DNA from: Streptomyces sp. HmicA12
GTDB taxonomy: Bacteria; Actinomycetota; Actinomycetes; Streptomycetales; Streptomycetaceae
NCBI RefSeq assembly: GCF_000373565.1
Contig: NZ_KB891812.1
Span: 82,355-146,354, forward strand
DNA length: 64,000 nt
Direction of reading: 5' to 3'
This document shows, in pieces, positions 47,692 through 56,265 of this stretch. The notes under the pieces were generated by a model. It saw only the letters and a program-made list of their open reading frames with translations. It had not been told where the DNA came from and made no database searches. Both the position numbers and the translations under genes were made by a program. Position 1 is the first letter of the stretch. Each line of letters opens with the position of its first letter.

Positions 47692-49835
47692 GCCCGTACC
47701 TCCACGACCGCCACCACCGGTTCGTCCGCCGCTCGCGAGCGCAGTTCGCTGCGCGCCAGGGCAAGGAGCGGTTCGGCCTCGAGCACGCCGGACAGGTCCG
47801 CGATCCGCGAGCCGAGCAGGAGGCGCAGGGCGGGGGCGCGGACGCCGCCGTCGCCGTAGGACGTGGACTGCGCCACGAGTCGGGAGAGCAGCTCGGGTGC
47901 CTGGGAGACGGTGGTGGTGGCGACCTTCGCGTCGGTCGCGTGCAGCCGGACCACCCCGTCGGTGTCCAGCACCCGCACCGGGTGCAGGGGTTTACGGAAG
48001 CGGCGGCGGCGTTCGGTCCCGTACACGGTGTGCGCGGGTGTGGCCGCGAGTATCTCGACCGCGGACTGGGGTGCCTTGAGGCTGGCGGCGGCCGCGGCGA
48101 GGCGTTCGGCGTCGTCGGTGCGGTGCGCCCGGTCCTGGGTGCGCAGTTCGGTGGCGCCGGTGGCGATGGCGCGCACGGTGTTGGTCTGCGGGTCGACCGT
48201 CACCTCGACCTCGACGGCGGCGGGTGAGGCGCCCTGGTGGACGACGGCGGCCTCGGCCTCGTTGCGTACACCGAGGATCTGTTCCTGCGTGGCGCCCGGG
48301 ATGATCCGCTCGATCTGCTCGCGGACGAGCGCGAGGGCGACACCGATCGGGCTGATCACCTCGGCGTTGGCGGCGATGCGGCCGGTCAGGCCCGTCACCG
48401 CGGCCAGGTGCGGGGTGACCGCGGCCGCGCCGCCGCCTCCGCCGATGAGGACGGTGGCGTCGGTGTCGAGCCGGTAGTCGCCGATCATGGCGTCGACGGT
48501 CTTGCGCACCTCGGCGACGCCCGCGTCGAGGACCTGGGCGGCCGCGCCCGCGACGTCCGTGCCGAGTGCGTCGGCGAGGGGCTGCAGCGCCAGGCGTGCC
48601 GAGGTGGGGTCGCAGGCGGCGAAGTCGCCTTCCGGGACGCGGCCGAGGGCGTTGGCCGCGCAGGTCATCGTCACCGCGTAGCGGCCACCGGGGGTGTCGA
48701 GAACGGCGTAGTCGGCCGGGTCGCCGTGCAGCGGGCTGACGGTGATGAGCTTCGCGTCGGCCAGTTCGTCCGGGGTCGCGTAACAGGCGTACGGCAGCCC
48801 GGCGATGTGGGCGCTGCGCGGTCCGGCCGCGGTGACCTTGCCGGCGTCGACGCGCACCATGGAGCCGCCGCCGACGCCCACGGTGCGCACGTCCAGCGCG
48901 GAGAGGTACGACGGCTTGCCGAGGATGGTGGCGTGCCGGACGGCGACCTTGCCGCGACGGATGACACTGATGTCGGTGGAGGTGCCGCCGGTCTCCAGGA
49001 ACACGCCCTCGCTGACGCGTTCGCGCATGAGCGCGCCTGCCACTCCGGCCGCGGGCCCGGAGAGCACGGTCAGGAGCGGGCGACGGCGCATCTCGTCGAG
49101 GGACATCACGCCGCCGTCGCAGCGCATCACCATCAGCGGCGCGGTGACCCCTGCGGCGGCGATGCTGGAGTCGACGAGGTCGGCGGTGGCCAGCATCTTC
49201 GGCAGGATGGCGGCGTTGACGACGGCGGTACGGGTGCGCTTGCGCAGCCCGTACAGCGAGGTGATCCGGTGCGCGGCGGTCAGCGGCAGGCCGGAGTCGG
49301 CGGCGACCGCGAGGACGGCCTCCTCGCCCTCGGGCATGTCCACGCTGAACGGCTCGCTGGCGACCAGTACTTCGGCGCCCTGCGCCCGCACCTGTTCCAC
49401 CGCCGTGCGTACCGCGGCCGTGTCGTCCGGGTCGGCTATGTGGGCGTAGTGCAGCGGCAGCCGCTTGCCGGGGGTGAGTTCCAGGTGTGCCAGGCCCGCG
49501 AGGCGGCGGGTGGGGACCGCGCCGGGGCCGGTGCCGATGCCGAGCAGGCCGACCGTGGCGACGTCGCCCTCCAGCAGGGCGTTGGTCGCCTGGGTGGTGC
49601 CATGGGCGAGGAAGGCGACGTCCTCGGCGGCGCAGCCGGTCTCCTTCAGGAGGCGGTCCAGCGCGGTCACGATGCCGTACGCGACACCGTCCTCGTGGTG
49701 GTGGCTGGTGGGCACCTTGACCTGGCCGACGAGCTCCAGGGTGGCGGAGTCGACGGCGACGGCATCGGTGAACGTCCCGCCGACGTCGATGCCGACGCGG
49801 ATGCGGTGCTCCTTCGTTGCTCTCTGTGTGGTCAT
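47688..49835 (-). CDS. Hydantoinase/oxoprolinase family protein (HyuA-like)
   Basis: 715 aa. The N-terminal Hydant_A_N signature is GIDVGGTFTDAVAV, with FLAHGTTQATNALLEG. The hydantoinase_A core has LSGPAAGVAGAL, FLETGGTSTDISVI and VGVGGGSMVRVD, an actin-like ATPase fold. Such enzymes use ATP to open 5-membered lactam rings (hydantoins, 5-oxoproline) or to carboxylate ketones, often with a HyuB partner. No HyuB gene is present here. It lies 66 bp after the FAD oxidoreductase and overlaps the HEEAH gene. Confidence 0.93.
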   Translation of the reverse strand: MTTQRATKEHRIRVGIDVGGTFTDAVAVDSATLELVGQVKVPTSHHHEDGVAYGIVTALDRLLKETGCAAEDVAFLAHGTTQATNALLEGDVATVGLLGIGTGPGAVPTRRLAGLAHLELTPGKRLPLHYAHIADPDDTAAVRTAVEQVRAQGAEVLVASEPFSVDMPEGEEAVLAVAADSGLPLTAAHRITSLYGLRKRTRTAVVNAAILPKMLATADLVDSSIAAAGVTAPLMVMRCDGGVMSLDEMRRRPLLTVLSGPAAGVAGALMRERVSEGVFLETGGTSTDISVIRRGKVAVRHATILGKPSYLSALDVRTVGVGGGSMVRVDAGKVTAAGPRSAHIAGLPYACYATPDELADAKLITVSPLHGDPADYAVLDTPGGRYAVTMTCAANALGRVPEGDFAACDPTSARLALQPLADALGTDVAGAAAQVLDAGVAEVRKTVDAMIGDYRLDTDATVLIGGGGGAAAVTPHLAAVTGLTGRIAANAEVISPIGVALALVREQIERIIPGATQEQILGVRNEAEAAVVHQGASPAAVEVEVTVDPQTNTVRAIATGATELRTQDRAHRTDDAERLAAAAASLKAPQSAVEILAATPAHTVYGTERRRRFRKPLHPVRVLDTDGVVRLHATDAKVATTTVSQAPELLSRLVAQSTSYGDGGVRAPALRLLLGSRIADLSGVLEAEPLLALARSELRSRAADEPVVAVVEVRA

Positions 49836-49901
49836 TGCTCAGGACACCTCCTTGTGTCGTAGGCAGAGCTGAGAGGTACGAGAGGTACGGGGCGGTGCTG
49901 T

Positions 49902-51530
49902 TCAGTAGCCGCGGACGTCGGGCCAGTGCCGCTGTACGCCGGCCCGGTCCAGGACCCGGGTGAACTCCTCGAGTCGCTTGTCCTCGGCCTGGACCTGGTG
50001 CGGCTGCACGCCCTCCTCCAGGCAGTGCGCGGCGAGTGCGCCGGCCACCTCGCCGGCGTTCCACTCCACGGGGTGCAGCCGGAAGCAGCCGTTGGTGATG
50101 TGGGTGGTGCCGAGGTTCTTGCCTGCGGGCAGCAGGTTGCGCACGCGGCGTGGGACGAGTGCGCCGAGGGGGATCTCGAACGGCACCGAGCCGATGTCGA
50201 TGTAGTTGTCGCCGCCGGTGGAGGGATGCAGGTCGATGCGGTAGTTGCCGACGCCGACGGAGTCGCGGTGCTTGGTGCCTCCGTACGGGCCGACGAGGTC
50301 GATGGCCACGTCGTGCTCGGTGACGGTGGTGACGGCCTGGATGCGCCGGGCCTCGCGGACGTAGGGCGCCTTGGCGAGGCCGTCGTCGGTGCCGGTGACG
50401 TCGGGGCGCAGCTTCAGGCCGGGGAAGCCGGTGTCGCCGTCGGGGCGCGGGGCCTCGGTCTGCAGCCAGTACAGGACGGACAGCGACAGCTGCCTGGCCT
50501 CGGCGACGGCCTGCGCGGCCGTCTCCTCGCCCGCGCCGATCAGGGGCTTGAGCCAGTAGTCGTTCAGCGGCCAGTTGACGAGGGTGATGTCGGAGTCGAA
50601 GGCGCCGGGCCGGTGCAGCTTGCGGGCCAGGATGCGGCGGAAGCCGAACAGTTCCTTGTCGCCGGCGTCCGCGCTCTGGTCGGCGCTGACGTCGAGCGGG
50701 TCGACGGCCGGGTTGGGTTCGAAGGTGCGCGGCACGGCTTCGAGGGAGCGCGGGTCGGGGGCCATGAAGCCGAGGAGCGGGCCGGGCCAGAAGTCCGGCC
50801 GGTAGGAGCGCCAGAAGTCGTAGTCGGCGGGCCGGTCGATGGTGTGGTTCTCGCCCTCGTGGTGGGAGAGCGCGAAGCAGACCGTGATGCCTTGTTGGTT
50901 GAGCGGGTCGGCGGTCTCGGGGGCGTGCGGCTCGTCGTGGGTGCTGCGGGCCTCGGCGCCGAGCGTGTGCTCCACGCCCGCGAGTTCCAGCAGTTCCCCG
51001 GTCTCGGTGGCGTCGATGACGTAGCGGGCGGCGATGGTGTGCCGGGCTCCGTCGCGTACGTCCTCCACGGTCACGGCCCGCACGAGGTCGCCGTCGGTGT
51101 CGGCGGCGACCGGCCGCCGTTCGGTCAGGACGGTGAGGCGGCCGGCGGCGCGGTGCGGGGCGAGCATCGCCTCCAGGACGGCGAGGGCGACGCGCGGCTC
51201 GTGGCAGAGCTTGCTGACCCGGCCGGCGCCGGGGTTGAGCTGCGGCAGGGCGAGGGCCTCGGCGCGCAGCGGATACCACTGGCGGTAGTAGGCGCGGATT
51301 CCCTCGCGCAGGGCCCGGTAGGTGGCGGTGGTGCCGAACTGCTCCACCCACGGGTGCTCGTCCGGCGGCACCGCCTGGGAGGTGAGCTGACCGCCGATCC
51401 AGTCGGTCTCCTCGGTGAGCACGGCGCTTCGGCCGGCCCGGCAGGCGGCGAGGGCGGCGGCCACGCCGCCCAGCCCGCCGCCCACGATGAGGACGTCGGT
51501 CTCGGCCGGAAGGGCAGGGGAAATGGGCAT
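49902..51530 (-). CDS. FAD-dependent oxidoreductase (FAD_oxidored, PF12831-like)
   Basis: 542 aa. The N-terminal dinucleotide fold is TDVLIVGGGLGGVAAALAAC followed by EETDWIGGQLTSQ, the hallmark of this family. AARYVIDATETGELLELAG and the C-terminal RNLLPAGKNLGTTHITNGCF complete it. These proteins oxidise sugars or polyols, or serve in cofactor or amide metabolism; the substrate is unknown. First enzyme gene after LacI, 95 bp away, on the same strand. Confidence 0.92.
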   Translation of the reverse strand: MPISPALPAETDVLIVGGGLGGVAAALAACRAGRSAVLTEETDWIGGQLTSQAVPPDEHPWVEQFGTTATYRALREGIRAYYRQWYPLRAEALALPQLNPGAGRVSKLCHEPRVALAVLEAMLAPHRAAGRLTVLTERRPVAADTDGDLVRAVTVEDVRDGARHTIAARYVIDATETGELLELAGVEHTLGAEARSTHDEPHAPETADPLNQQGITVCFALSHHEGENHTIDRPADYDFWRSYRPDFWPGPLLGFMAPDPRSLEAVPRTFEPNPAVDPLDVSADQSADAGDKELFGFRRILARKLHRPGAFDSDITLVNWPLNDYWLKPLIGAGEETAAQAVAEARQLSLSVLYWLQTEAPRPDGDTGFPGLKLRPDVTGTDDGLAKAPYVREARRIQAVTTVTEHDVAIDLVGPYGGTKHRDSVGVGNYRIDLHPSTGGDNYIDIGSVPFEIPLGALVPRRVRNLLPAGKNLGTTHITNGCFRLHPVEWNAGEVAGALAAHCLEEGVQPHQVQAEDKRLEEFTRVLDRAGVQRHWPDVRGY

Positions 51531-51625
51531 ACGGGCATGACTCCTTGTGCGGTGGTACGTCTCGTACGGGGAGGAAGGCGTGCTGCGGATCGGGCTGCGG
51601 GCGGCCTGGGGTGCGCCGCGCGGGG

Positions 51626-52693
51626 TCAGGTGTGTGCGGGCGGCGGTCCCGCGGTTTCGCCCGGCCGGAAGGCACAGGCGACCAGGGGCTCCGCGCCGTG
51701 CCGTTCGCTGAGCAGGGAGGTGAGCAGGCGGACGGCGGCGGCGCCGAGTTCGGCGCCCGGCACGGCGAATCCGGTGGGTTCCTGTCGGCCGGGTCCGGTC
51801 AGATCGGCGGGAGGTGAGCCGAGCAGGGCGAGCGAGAGGTCGCGGGGCGCGGTCAGTCCGGCGGCCGCCACCGCCGCGTCGAGGGCGCGCCAGGCGGCGC
51901 CGGTGTCGGTCTCCTCGGCGACGAAGGCGGTGACGCCCTCGGAGCGCCGGGCCCGCACCCAGTCGGCGGTGATGTCCGTGGCCGGGTGGGAGCTGCGCAG
52001 GACGCCGCCGTGGACGCCCGCCGCCGCGGCCGCCTCGCGGAAACCCTGTTCGCGGTCGGTGGACGCGGGGGCGGTGTCGTTCTCGCGGACGTAGGCGATG
52101 CGGCGGTGGCCCAGGCCGGTCAGGTGGTGCACCACGTCGGCTGCCGCGGCCACGTAGTCGGCGCCGACCCAGGCGAGTTCGGCCAGTTCGTCGCGGCGGC
52201 CTAGGTGCACCGCCGGGTAGCCGTGTTCGACGAGCTTGCGCAGTTCGTCGGCGGGGATGTGGCGGCCGAGAAACAGGCAGCCGTCGGCGAGCCGGACCCG
52301 GTCGAGCGCGCCGGGTTCGGCGGCCCGGCGGCCGGCGCTGGAGCCGGTGAAGAGGACCAGGTCGTAGCCCTGGGCGGCGGCCTCCTGTTCGATGCCGACG
52401 AGGAACGGATAGTAGGAGTGCTCGACGGCGGTGGGGAAGGTCTTGGTGAAGCTGTAGACGCCGAGCAGGTTGTTGCGCGCGGAGGCGAGTCGGCTGGCGG
52501 CCGGGTCCGGGACGTAACCGAGTTCCCGGGCAGCCTGCAGTACCCGGCGACGAGTGTCCTCGTGCAGCGCGATGCCCTGCTTGTTCCCGCCGAGCACCAA
52601 CGACACCGTCGTCTGCGACACCCCGGCCAGCCGGGCCACCTCGGCCTGGCGCGGGCGGCCACGACGGGCCCGTACAGGTTGATTTCCAGCCAT
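51626..52693 (-). CDS. LacI family transcriptional regulator
   Basis: 355 aa. The N-terminal HTH with hinge is AEVARLAGVSQTTVSLVLGG ... VLQAARELGYVPDPAASRLA. A periplasmic-binding-like ligand domain follows (LLGVYSFTKTFPTAVEHSYY and GADYVAAAADVVHHLTGLGH with RRIAYV). It heads a six-gene same-strand operon. Palindromes GCTAAT-N4-ATTAGC just upstream of its start are its probable operators, implying autoregulation of the whole operon. Confidence 0.94.
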   Translation of the reverse strand: MAGNQPVRARRGRPRQAEVARLAGVSQTTVSLVLGGNKQGIALHEDTRRRVLQAARELGYVPDPAASRLASARNNLLGVYSFTKTFPTAVEHSYYPFLVGIEQEAAAQGYDLVLFTGSSAGRRAAEPGALDRVRLADGCLFLGRHIPADELRKLVEHGYPAVHLGRRDELAELAWVGADYVAAAADVVHHLTGLGHRRIAYVRENDTAPASTDREQGFREAAAAAGVHGGVLRSSHPATDITADWVRARRSEGVTAFVAEETDTGAAWRALDAAVAAAGLTAPRDLSLALLGSPPADLTGPGRQEPTGFAVPGAELGAAAVRLLTSLLSERHGAEPLVACAFRPGETAGPPPAHT

Positions 52694-52707
52694 GCGCGAT
52701 CTCCCTC

Positions 52708-52765
52708 GCTAATACGCATTAGCCGGAGAGAGGCACGTACGGCTCAGGGGCTAATGCGGATTAGC
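52708..52765 (-). promoter_or_regulatory. LacI operators GCTAAT-N4-ATTAGC (two copies)
   Basis: GCTAATACGCATTAGC (52708-52723) and GCTAATGCGGATTAGC (52750-52765) are palindromes with identical arms, centres 42 bp (about four turns) apart, 15-72 bases upstream of the LacI gene. Two more half-sites, GCTAAT (52813-52818) and CTAAT (about 52825-52829), lie further up. The pair could support a repression loop. No such palindrome is seen elsewhere in the window. Confidence 0.8.
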
Positions 52766-52920
52766 AAGCACTCTGCGGCCGCCGCGACCGGACCGTCAAG
52801 ACACCGTGAATGGCTAATAGCTGACTAATTTTTCGCAGCTGGGGCGGGGTGGGTCAGGCTCTCGGCCGACGGGACGAGACGGCTGCGGACCGGCGGCTCC
52901 GAACCGGGGAGCCTCGGGCC

Positions 52921-54342
52921 TCAACCAGCTATCCCCGCCTCCCACTTGACGCGTCGCAGCGCTTCGGGGCCGAACAGATGCCGGGTCCGCTCGAGCAGCT
53001 CCTCGACCTCCGCGTCACCGCGCGGTGCGTCTGCCGTCGGGCGCCAGCGCCGTACGCACTGACCGGCCCAGAAGCGCAGCTTCGGGTCCGGGTCGTGGAG
53101 CAACTCGGCTGCGGCGCGCAGGGCTTCGGTTCCGCCGCGTGCGTCGAGGAGGCGGAACGCGCCGAGCCTGATGTGCCGTGCGCGTTCGGCGTCGAGGTGT
53201 TCCAGCAGCCAGTCGGCGGGCAGTGCCCGCGCCGACGGCAGCAGAGCGATCACCGTCTCCCGCACCACGGCGGAGGCCGGGTCGTCGAGCAGCGGTCTCA
53301 GCAGCTGGGTGGTCGCGCACTCCAGTTCCCGAAGGCCTGCCACGGCGCGGGCCCGCACTCCGGCTGCGGGGTGGACGAGCAGGGGCCGGAGCAGCGCGGC
53401 ATCCGCGCGGTCGCCGCACTCGGCGAGGCCGATGACCGCACCGGGCCGCAGCGCGGCATCGTCCGGCGCCGCCACCTGCTGCCGGTACCAGCGCACCGGG
53501 TCGATTCCGTCCGTGCGCAGGACGTACCGGGCGCAGGCGCGCACCAGCCCGGAGCGGTCGCCGAGGTACCCGACGGCCTGCTGGGTCCGTCCCGCCGACC
53601 GCAGGGCCGTGACACCGGCCGCGCGGGTGCGCGGGTTGCGTGCGGACAGGAGCAGCGGGAGCACGACATCGAACGACCTGTCGTGCCGCAGAGCGGCGAG
53701 CGCCGCCGTCGCGCACACGTCCTGGACCGCGGGATCCGTGTCGTGAGCGGCAGTCTGCGCCAGTTCGGCGAGGCTCAACAGCCCACGGTCGACAGCGAAC
53801 CGGTGGGCGAAGCGCCGCACCGAACGGTCCGGGGCGGCGAGCAGCGGAGCGAGGTCGTCGCGCGACGCCCCGCGCAGCGATGCCTCGATCGTCTCGACAC
53901 CGAAGCCACCCCGGTCGCGGCGCCCGACCTGCAGGGCCAACGGCGTGAGGCGGACTGCCGCCTCCGGTCCCAGCACCCCGCGCAGCAGCGACCGCGCCCG
54001 CTCCCGCACCGGAGCGGCCCAGTCGGCACAACGGATCACGATCAGCGGAAGGAGAGCGGGATGCCCGACCGCCCACTCCAGTGCTTCCTGCCGGATGCGG
54101 CCGTCGCGATGGCACAGGGCCAGCGCGAGCCGGGCCTCATCGGCCTGCCCCAGCGCGGCGGGCAACGGGGCGAGTCGCTCCCACCTCGTCAGGTACCGCG
54201 CGGCGTACCAGAACCGCTCCCGCACACCTTCGTCCAGCGCGAGCCAGTCGCCCGGCTCCGCGACGGCGAGCACGCTGTCGAGCGGCGCCCCTCCCGCTAG
54301 CCGCACAGCGGCCTGCGCCCCGTCCACAACGTCCTGCGGCAT
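52921..54342 (-). CDS. HEAT-repeat protein
   Basis: 473 aa made of tandem helix pairs. Repeated patterns such as DPAVQDVCATAALAALRHDR, NPRTRAAGVTALRS, RSGLVRACARYVLRT, AAGVRARAVAGLREL, ASAVVRETVIALLPS and DPKLRFWAGQCVRRW occur about every 30-35 residues, so nearly the whole chain is an alpha-solenoid scaffold. No catalytic motif is present. ATG 54340-54342 is preferred because GAGGGG stands 5-6 bases upstream; a GTG two codons earlier leaves no spacing. Function unknown; protein-protein scaffolding is likely. Confidence 0.8.
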   Translation of the reverse strand: MPQDVVDGAQAAVRLAGGAPLDSVLAVAEPGDWLALDEGVRERFWYAARYLTRWERLAPLPAALGQADEARLALALCHRDGRIRQEALEWAVGHPALLPLIVIRCADWAAPVRERARSLLRGVLGPEAAVRLTPLALQVGRRDRGGFGVETIEASLRGASRDDLAPLLAAPDRSVRRFAHRFAVDRGLLSLAELAQTAAHDTDPAVQDVCATAALAALRHDRSFDVVLPLLLSARNPRTRAAGVTALRSAGRTQQAVGYLGDRSGLVRACARYVLRTDGIDPVRWYRQQVAAPDDAALRPGAVIGLAECGDRADAALLRPLLVHPAAGVRARAVAGLRELECATTQLLRPLLDDPASAVVRETVIALLPSARALPADWLLEHLDAERARHIRLGAFRLLDARGGTEALRAAAELLHDPDPKLRFWAGQCVRRWRPTADAPRGDAEVEELLERTRHLFGPEALRRVKWEAGIAG

Positions 54343-54444
54343 GTCCACCCCTCGATCCGGCGCCCGGGCCGATCATCGCAAGGTCACCGGGCGCGGGACC
54401 ACCTGGTTTCCACCGGCCTGCCCCGGGTCAGCCGTGGAGCCACT

Positions 54445-54777
54445 TCAGCGTGTCGGCGTAGAACGCCTGTGTCCGGTCAGGTCGACGGTGACTCCGTCGA
54501 CGACGGTGCGGATCTCGATGCCCGCCGGTGTCTCGGCGAAGGCGCGGTCCCCGGCGATGTGCACGGTGGGCGGGGAGAGCCGGTGCACGCTCGCGTCGCC
54601 GCGGCCCGCCATCGCCTCGGATGCGGCGACGAAGCCCGGGCCGTCGCCCCGGTACCAGCTCAGGGTCACGGTCGAGTCGGGCCGGTAGCAGTCGCGCATC
54701 CGGTCCCACCAGCCGCGGTCGCGGCCCCGCCGCTCGCGCAGCACGGTCTGGGTGACGAGGTCGATGTCCGTCGTCAT
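54445..54777 (-). CDS. SnoaL/NTF2-like protein, probably C-terminally truncated
   Basis: 110 aa. The NTF2-like fold starts normally: helix VTQTVLRERRGRDRGWWDRM, then DCYRPDSTVTLSWYRGDGPG and strands HRLSPPTVHIAGDRAFAETP with IEIRTVVDGV. The sequence ends abruptly (LTGHRRSTPTR). Family members normally run 30-40 residues further with another strand pair, and an alternative frame offers only 14 more residues. A deletion or frameshift is likely. It is the first gene of the amidohydrolase group in position but last in transcription. Confidence 0.6.
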   Translation of the reverse strand: MTTDIDLVTQTVLRERRGRDRGWWDRMRDCYRPDSTVTLSWYRGDGPGFVAASEAMAGRGDASVHRLSPPTVHIAGDRAFAETPAGIEIRTVVDGVTVDLTGHRRSTPTR

Positions 54778-54793
54778 CGTGGTGCTCCCTGCT

Positions 54794-56233
54794 TCAGTGG
54801 ACGGTCCCGGCCGTGGCCAGGCGGTCTTTCATGCGGGTCAGTTCGGGGGCGGGGTAGTGGCGGCCCGCGCGGACCACACCGGCCACGGAGTGCAGGTGCG
54901 CCGCGTCCGTCACCGGGTCGGCGGCGAGGAGGACCAGGTCGGCGGCGCGTCCCGGCTCGACCGTGCCCATCGTGTCCGTCGTGCCCAGGAACTCGGCGGC
55001 GTCCAGGGTGAGCATCCGCAGCAGGCGCAGCGGTGCGAGGCCCGCCTCGGCCAGCAGGTCGATCTCGTCGTGGAGGGCCGCGCCGGGGACGACCCAGACC
55101 GCTCCGGAGGAGTCGGTGCCGACCAGCATCCGCACGCCCGCGGCGTCGAACACCCGGGCCATCTCGTACTCGTGGCGATGGGACGCGGCGAGGACGGCGC
55201 GCTGTTCGGGCGTGAACCGCTTGGTGAACCGCCTGGCCGCGCCGTGCCAGGTCTTGCGGGTGGCCGGGGCCATGAAACGCAGGTCCGGGTCGGCGGCGAA
55301 GCCGGGGACGTCGCAGAGTTTGCTGGTCTTCTGGCGGATCAGGGTGGGGACGTGCCAGGTGCCGTCCTGGGCGAACCGGTCGGCGAGGGCGCGGGTGCGC
55401 TCCTGCGCGTACGTGCGTACGGCCTGGTCCACGAGGGCGATGTCCTCGGGCTTGTTGAGGGCGACGGGGTTGAGCACGACCCGTTTCATGACGGCCTCGA
55501 CGGCCTTGTCCACGACCCGGTCCATGAACGGCAGTCTGACCTTCGGCAGGTTCAGCCGCTGCCGGGCGCCCGCGGCCTCCTGGATCGCGTGTTCCTCGGT
55601 GGAGCAGCAGGCCAGGACGCCGAGTCCGGAGCCGAAGTGCTCGATCGACTTCATGCCGATGCGGGAGGCCTTCAGCACGTCGATGCCGCCGGGCAGGTGG
55701 CCGACGATGGGGATGCCGAGGCGCAGCGCCTCGGCCTGTGCGTCGAAGAAGCGCTCCTTGGTCATCGCGGCGGACTTGACGAAGTCGGCGCCCGCGGCGG
55801 CCTGTTCGCGTACGGTCGCGGCGGCCTCGTCGGCCGTGGCCGTGTTCAGCATCGTCAGGAGGGGGCCGGGCAGCGCGAGCAGTGCCGGGGACGCCTCGGG
55901 CAGGGCGAGGGTGCCGGCGGCGCGGGCGCGCAGCAGGTCGAGGTCGCCGTGCATCTGGCGGAAGCCGGTGATGCCGTGGGCCAGCATGAGTTCGAGGGTG
56001 GCGCTCGGCTCGCCGCGTCCCAGGGGGTGGGCGTGCATGTCGTTGTAGCCGGGGACGACGTAGTGGTCGTGGGCGTCGACCGTCGTGGTCCCGTCGGGGG
56101 CGCCGAGGCCGCGGCCGACGGCCGTGATCGTGCCGTCCTGGACCAGGACGTCGGTTCCGGGGCTGCGGGTGCCGTCGCGGGTGTCGACGACGGTCGCGGA
56201 GCGCAGGAGGAGCGGTGCGGGGCGGGTGGGCAT
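54794..56233 (-). CDS. Amidohydrolase family protein (imidazolonepropionase/prolidase-like)
   Basis: 479 aa. The TIM-barrel metallo-hydrolase has the metal motif NDMHAHPLG, a later metal Lys/Glu region AGADFVKSAAMTKE, His in GIPIVGHLPGG and KSIEHFGSG, and Asp in MLVGTDSSGAVW. It ends with the small beta-domain MGTVEPGRAADLVLLAADPV. It cleaves amide, lactone or ester bonds of small molecules in the cytoplasm. It lies 32 bp after the second amidohydrolase gene and 16 bp before the SnoaL-like gene, one operon facing IclR. Confidence 0.9.
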   Translation of the reverse strand: MPTRPAPLLLRSATVVDTRDGTRSPGTDVLVQDGTITAVGRGLGAPDGTTTVDAHDHYVVPGYNDMHAHPLGRGEPSATLELMLAHGITGFRQMHGDLDLLRARAAGTLALPEASPALLALPGPLLTMLNTATADEAAATVREQAAAGADFVKSAAMTKERFFDAQAEALRLGIPIVGHLPGGIDVLKASRIGMKSIEHFGSGLGVLACCSTEEHAIQEAAGARQRLNLPKVRLPFMDRVVDKAVEAVMKRVVLNPVALNKPEDIALVDQAVRTYAQERTRALADRFAQDGTWHVPTLIRQKTSKLCDVPGFAADPDLRFMAPATRKTWHGAARRFTKRFTPEQRAVLAASHRHEYEMARVFDAAGVRMLVGTDSSGAVWVVPGAALHDEIDLLAEAGLAPLRLLRMLTLDAAEFLGTTDTMGTVEPGRAADLVLLAADPVTDAAHLHSVAGVVRAGRHYPAPELTRMKDRLATAGTVH

Positions 56234-56265
56234 CAGGTTCCCTTTCGTGTTCCTCGGCCGCGGAC

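Noticed and set aside
45699..47859. Long plus-strand frames opposite the permease
   Set aside because: They show no hydrophobic pattern or motif; the minus strand gives a normal multi-helix permease.
47992..51675. A 1227-codon open frame overlapping the FAD oxidoreductase and hydantoinase genes on the same strand
   Set aside because: It is Arg/Pro/Gly-rich and lacks any motif; it runs through two well-defined genes in another frame.
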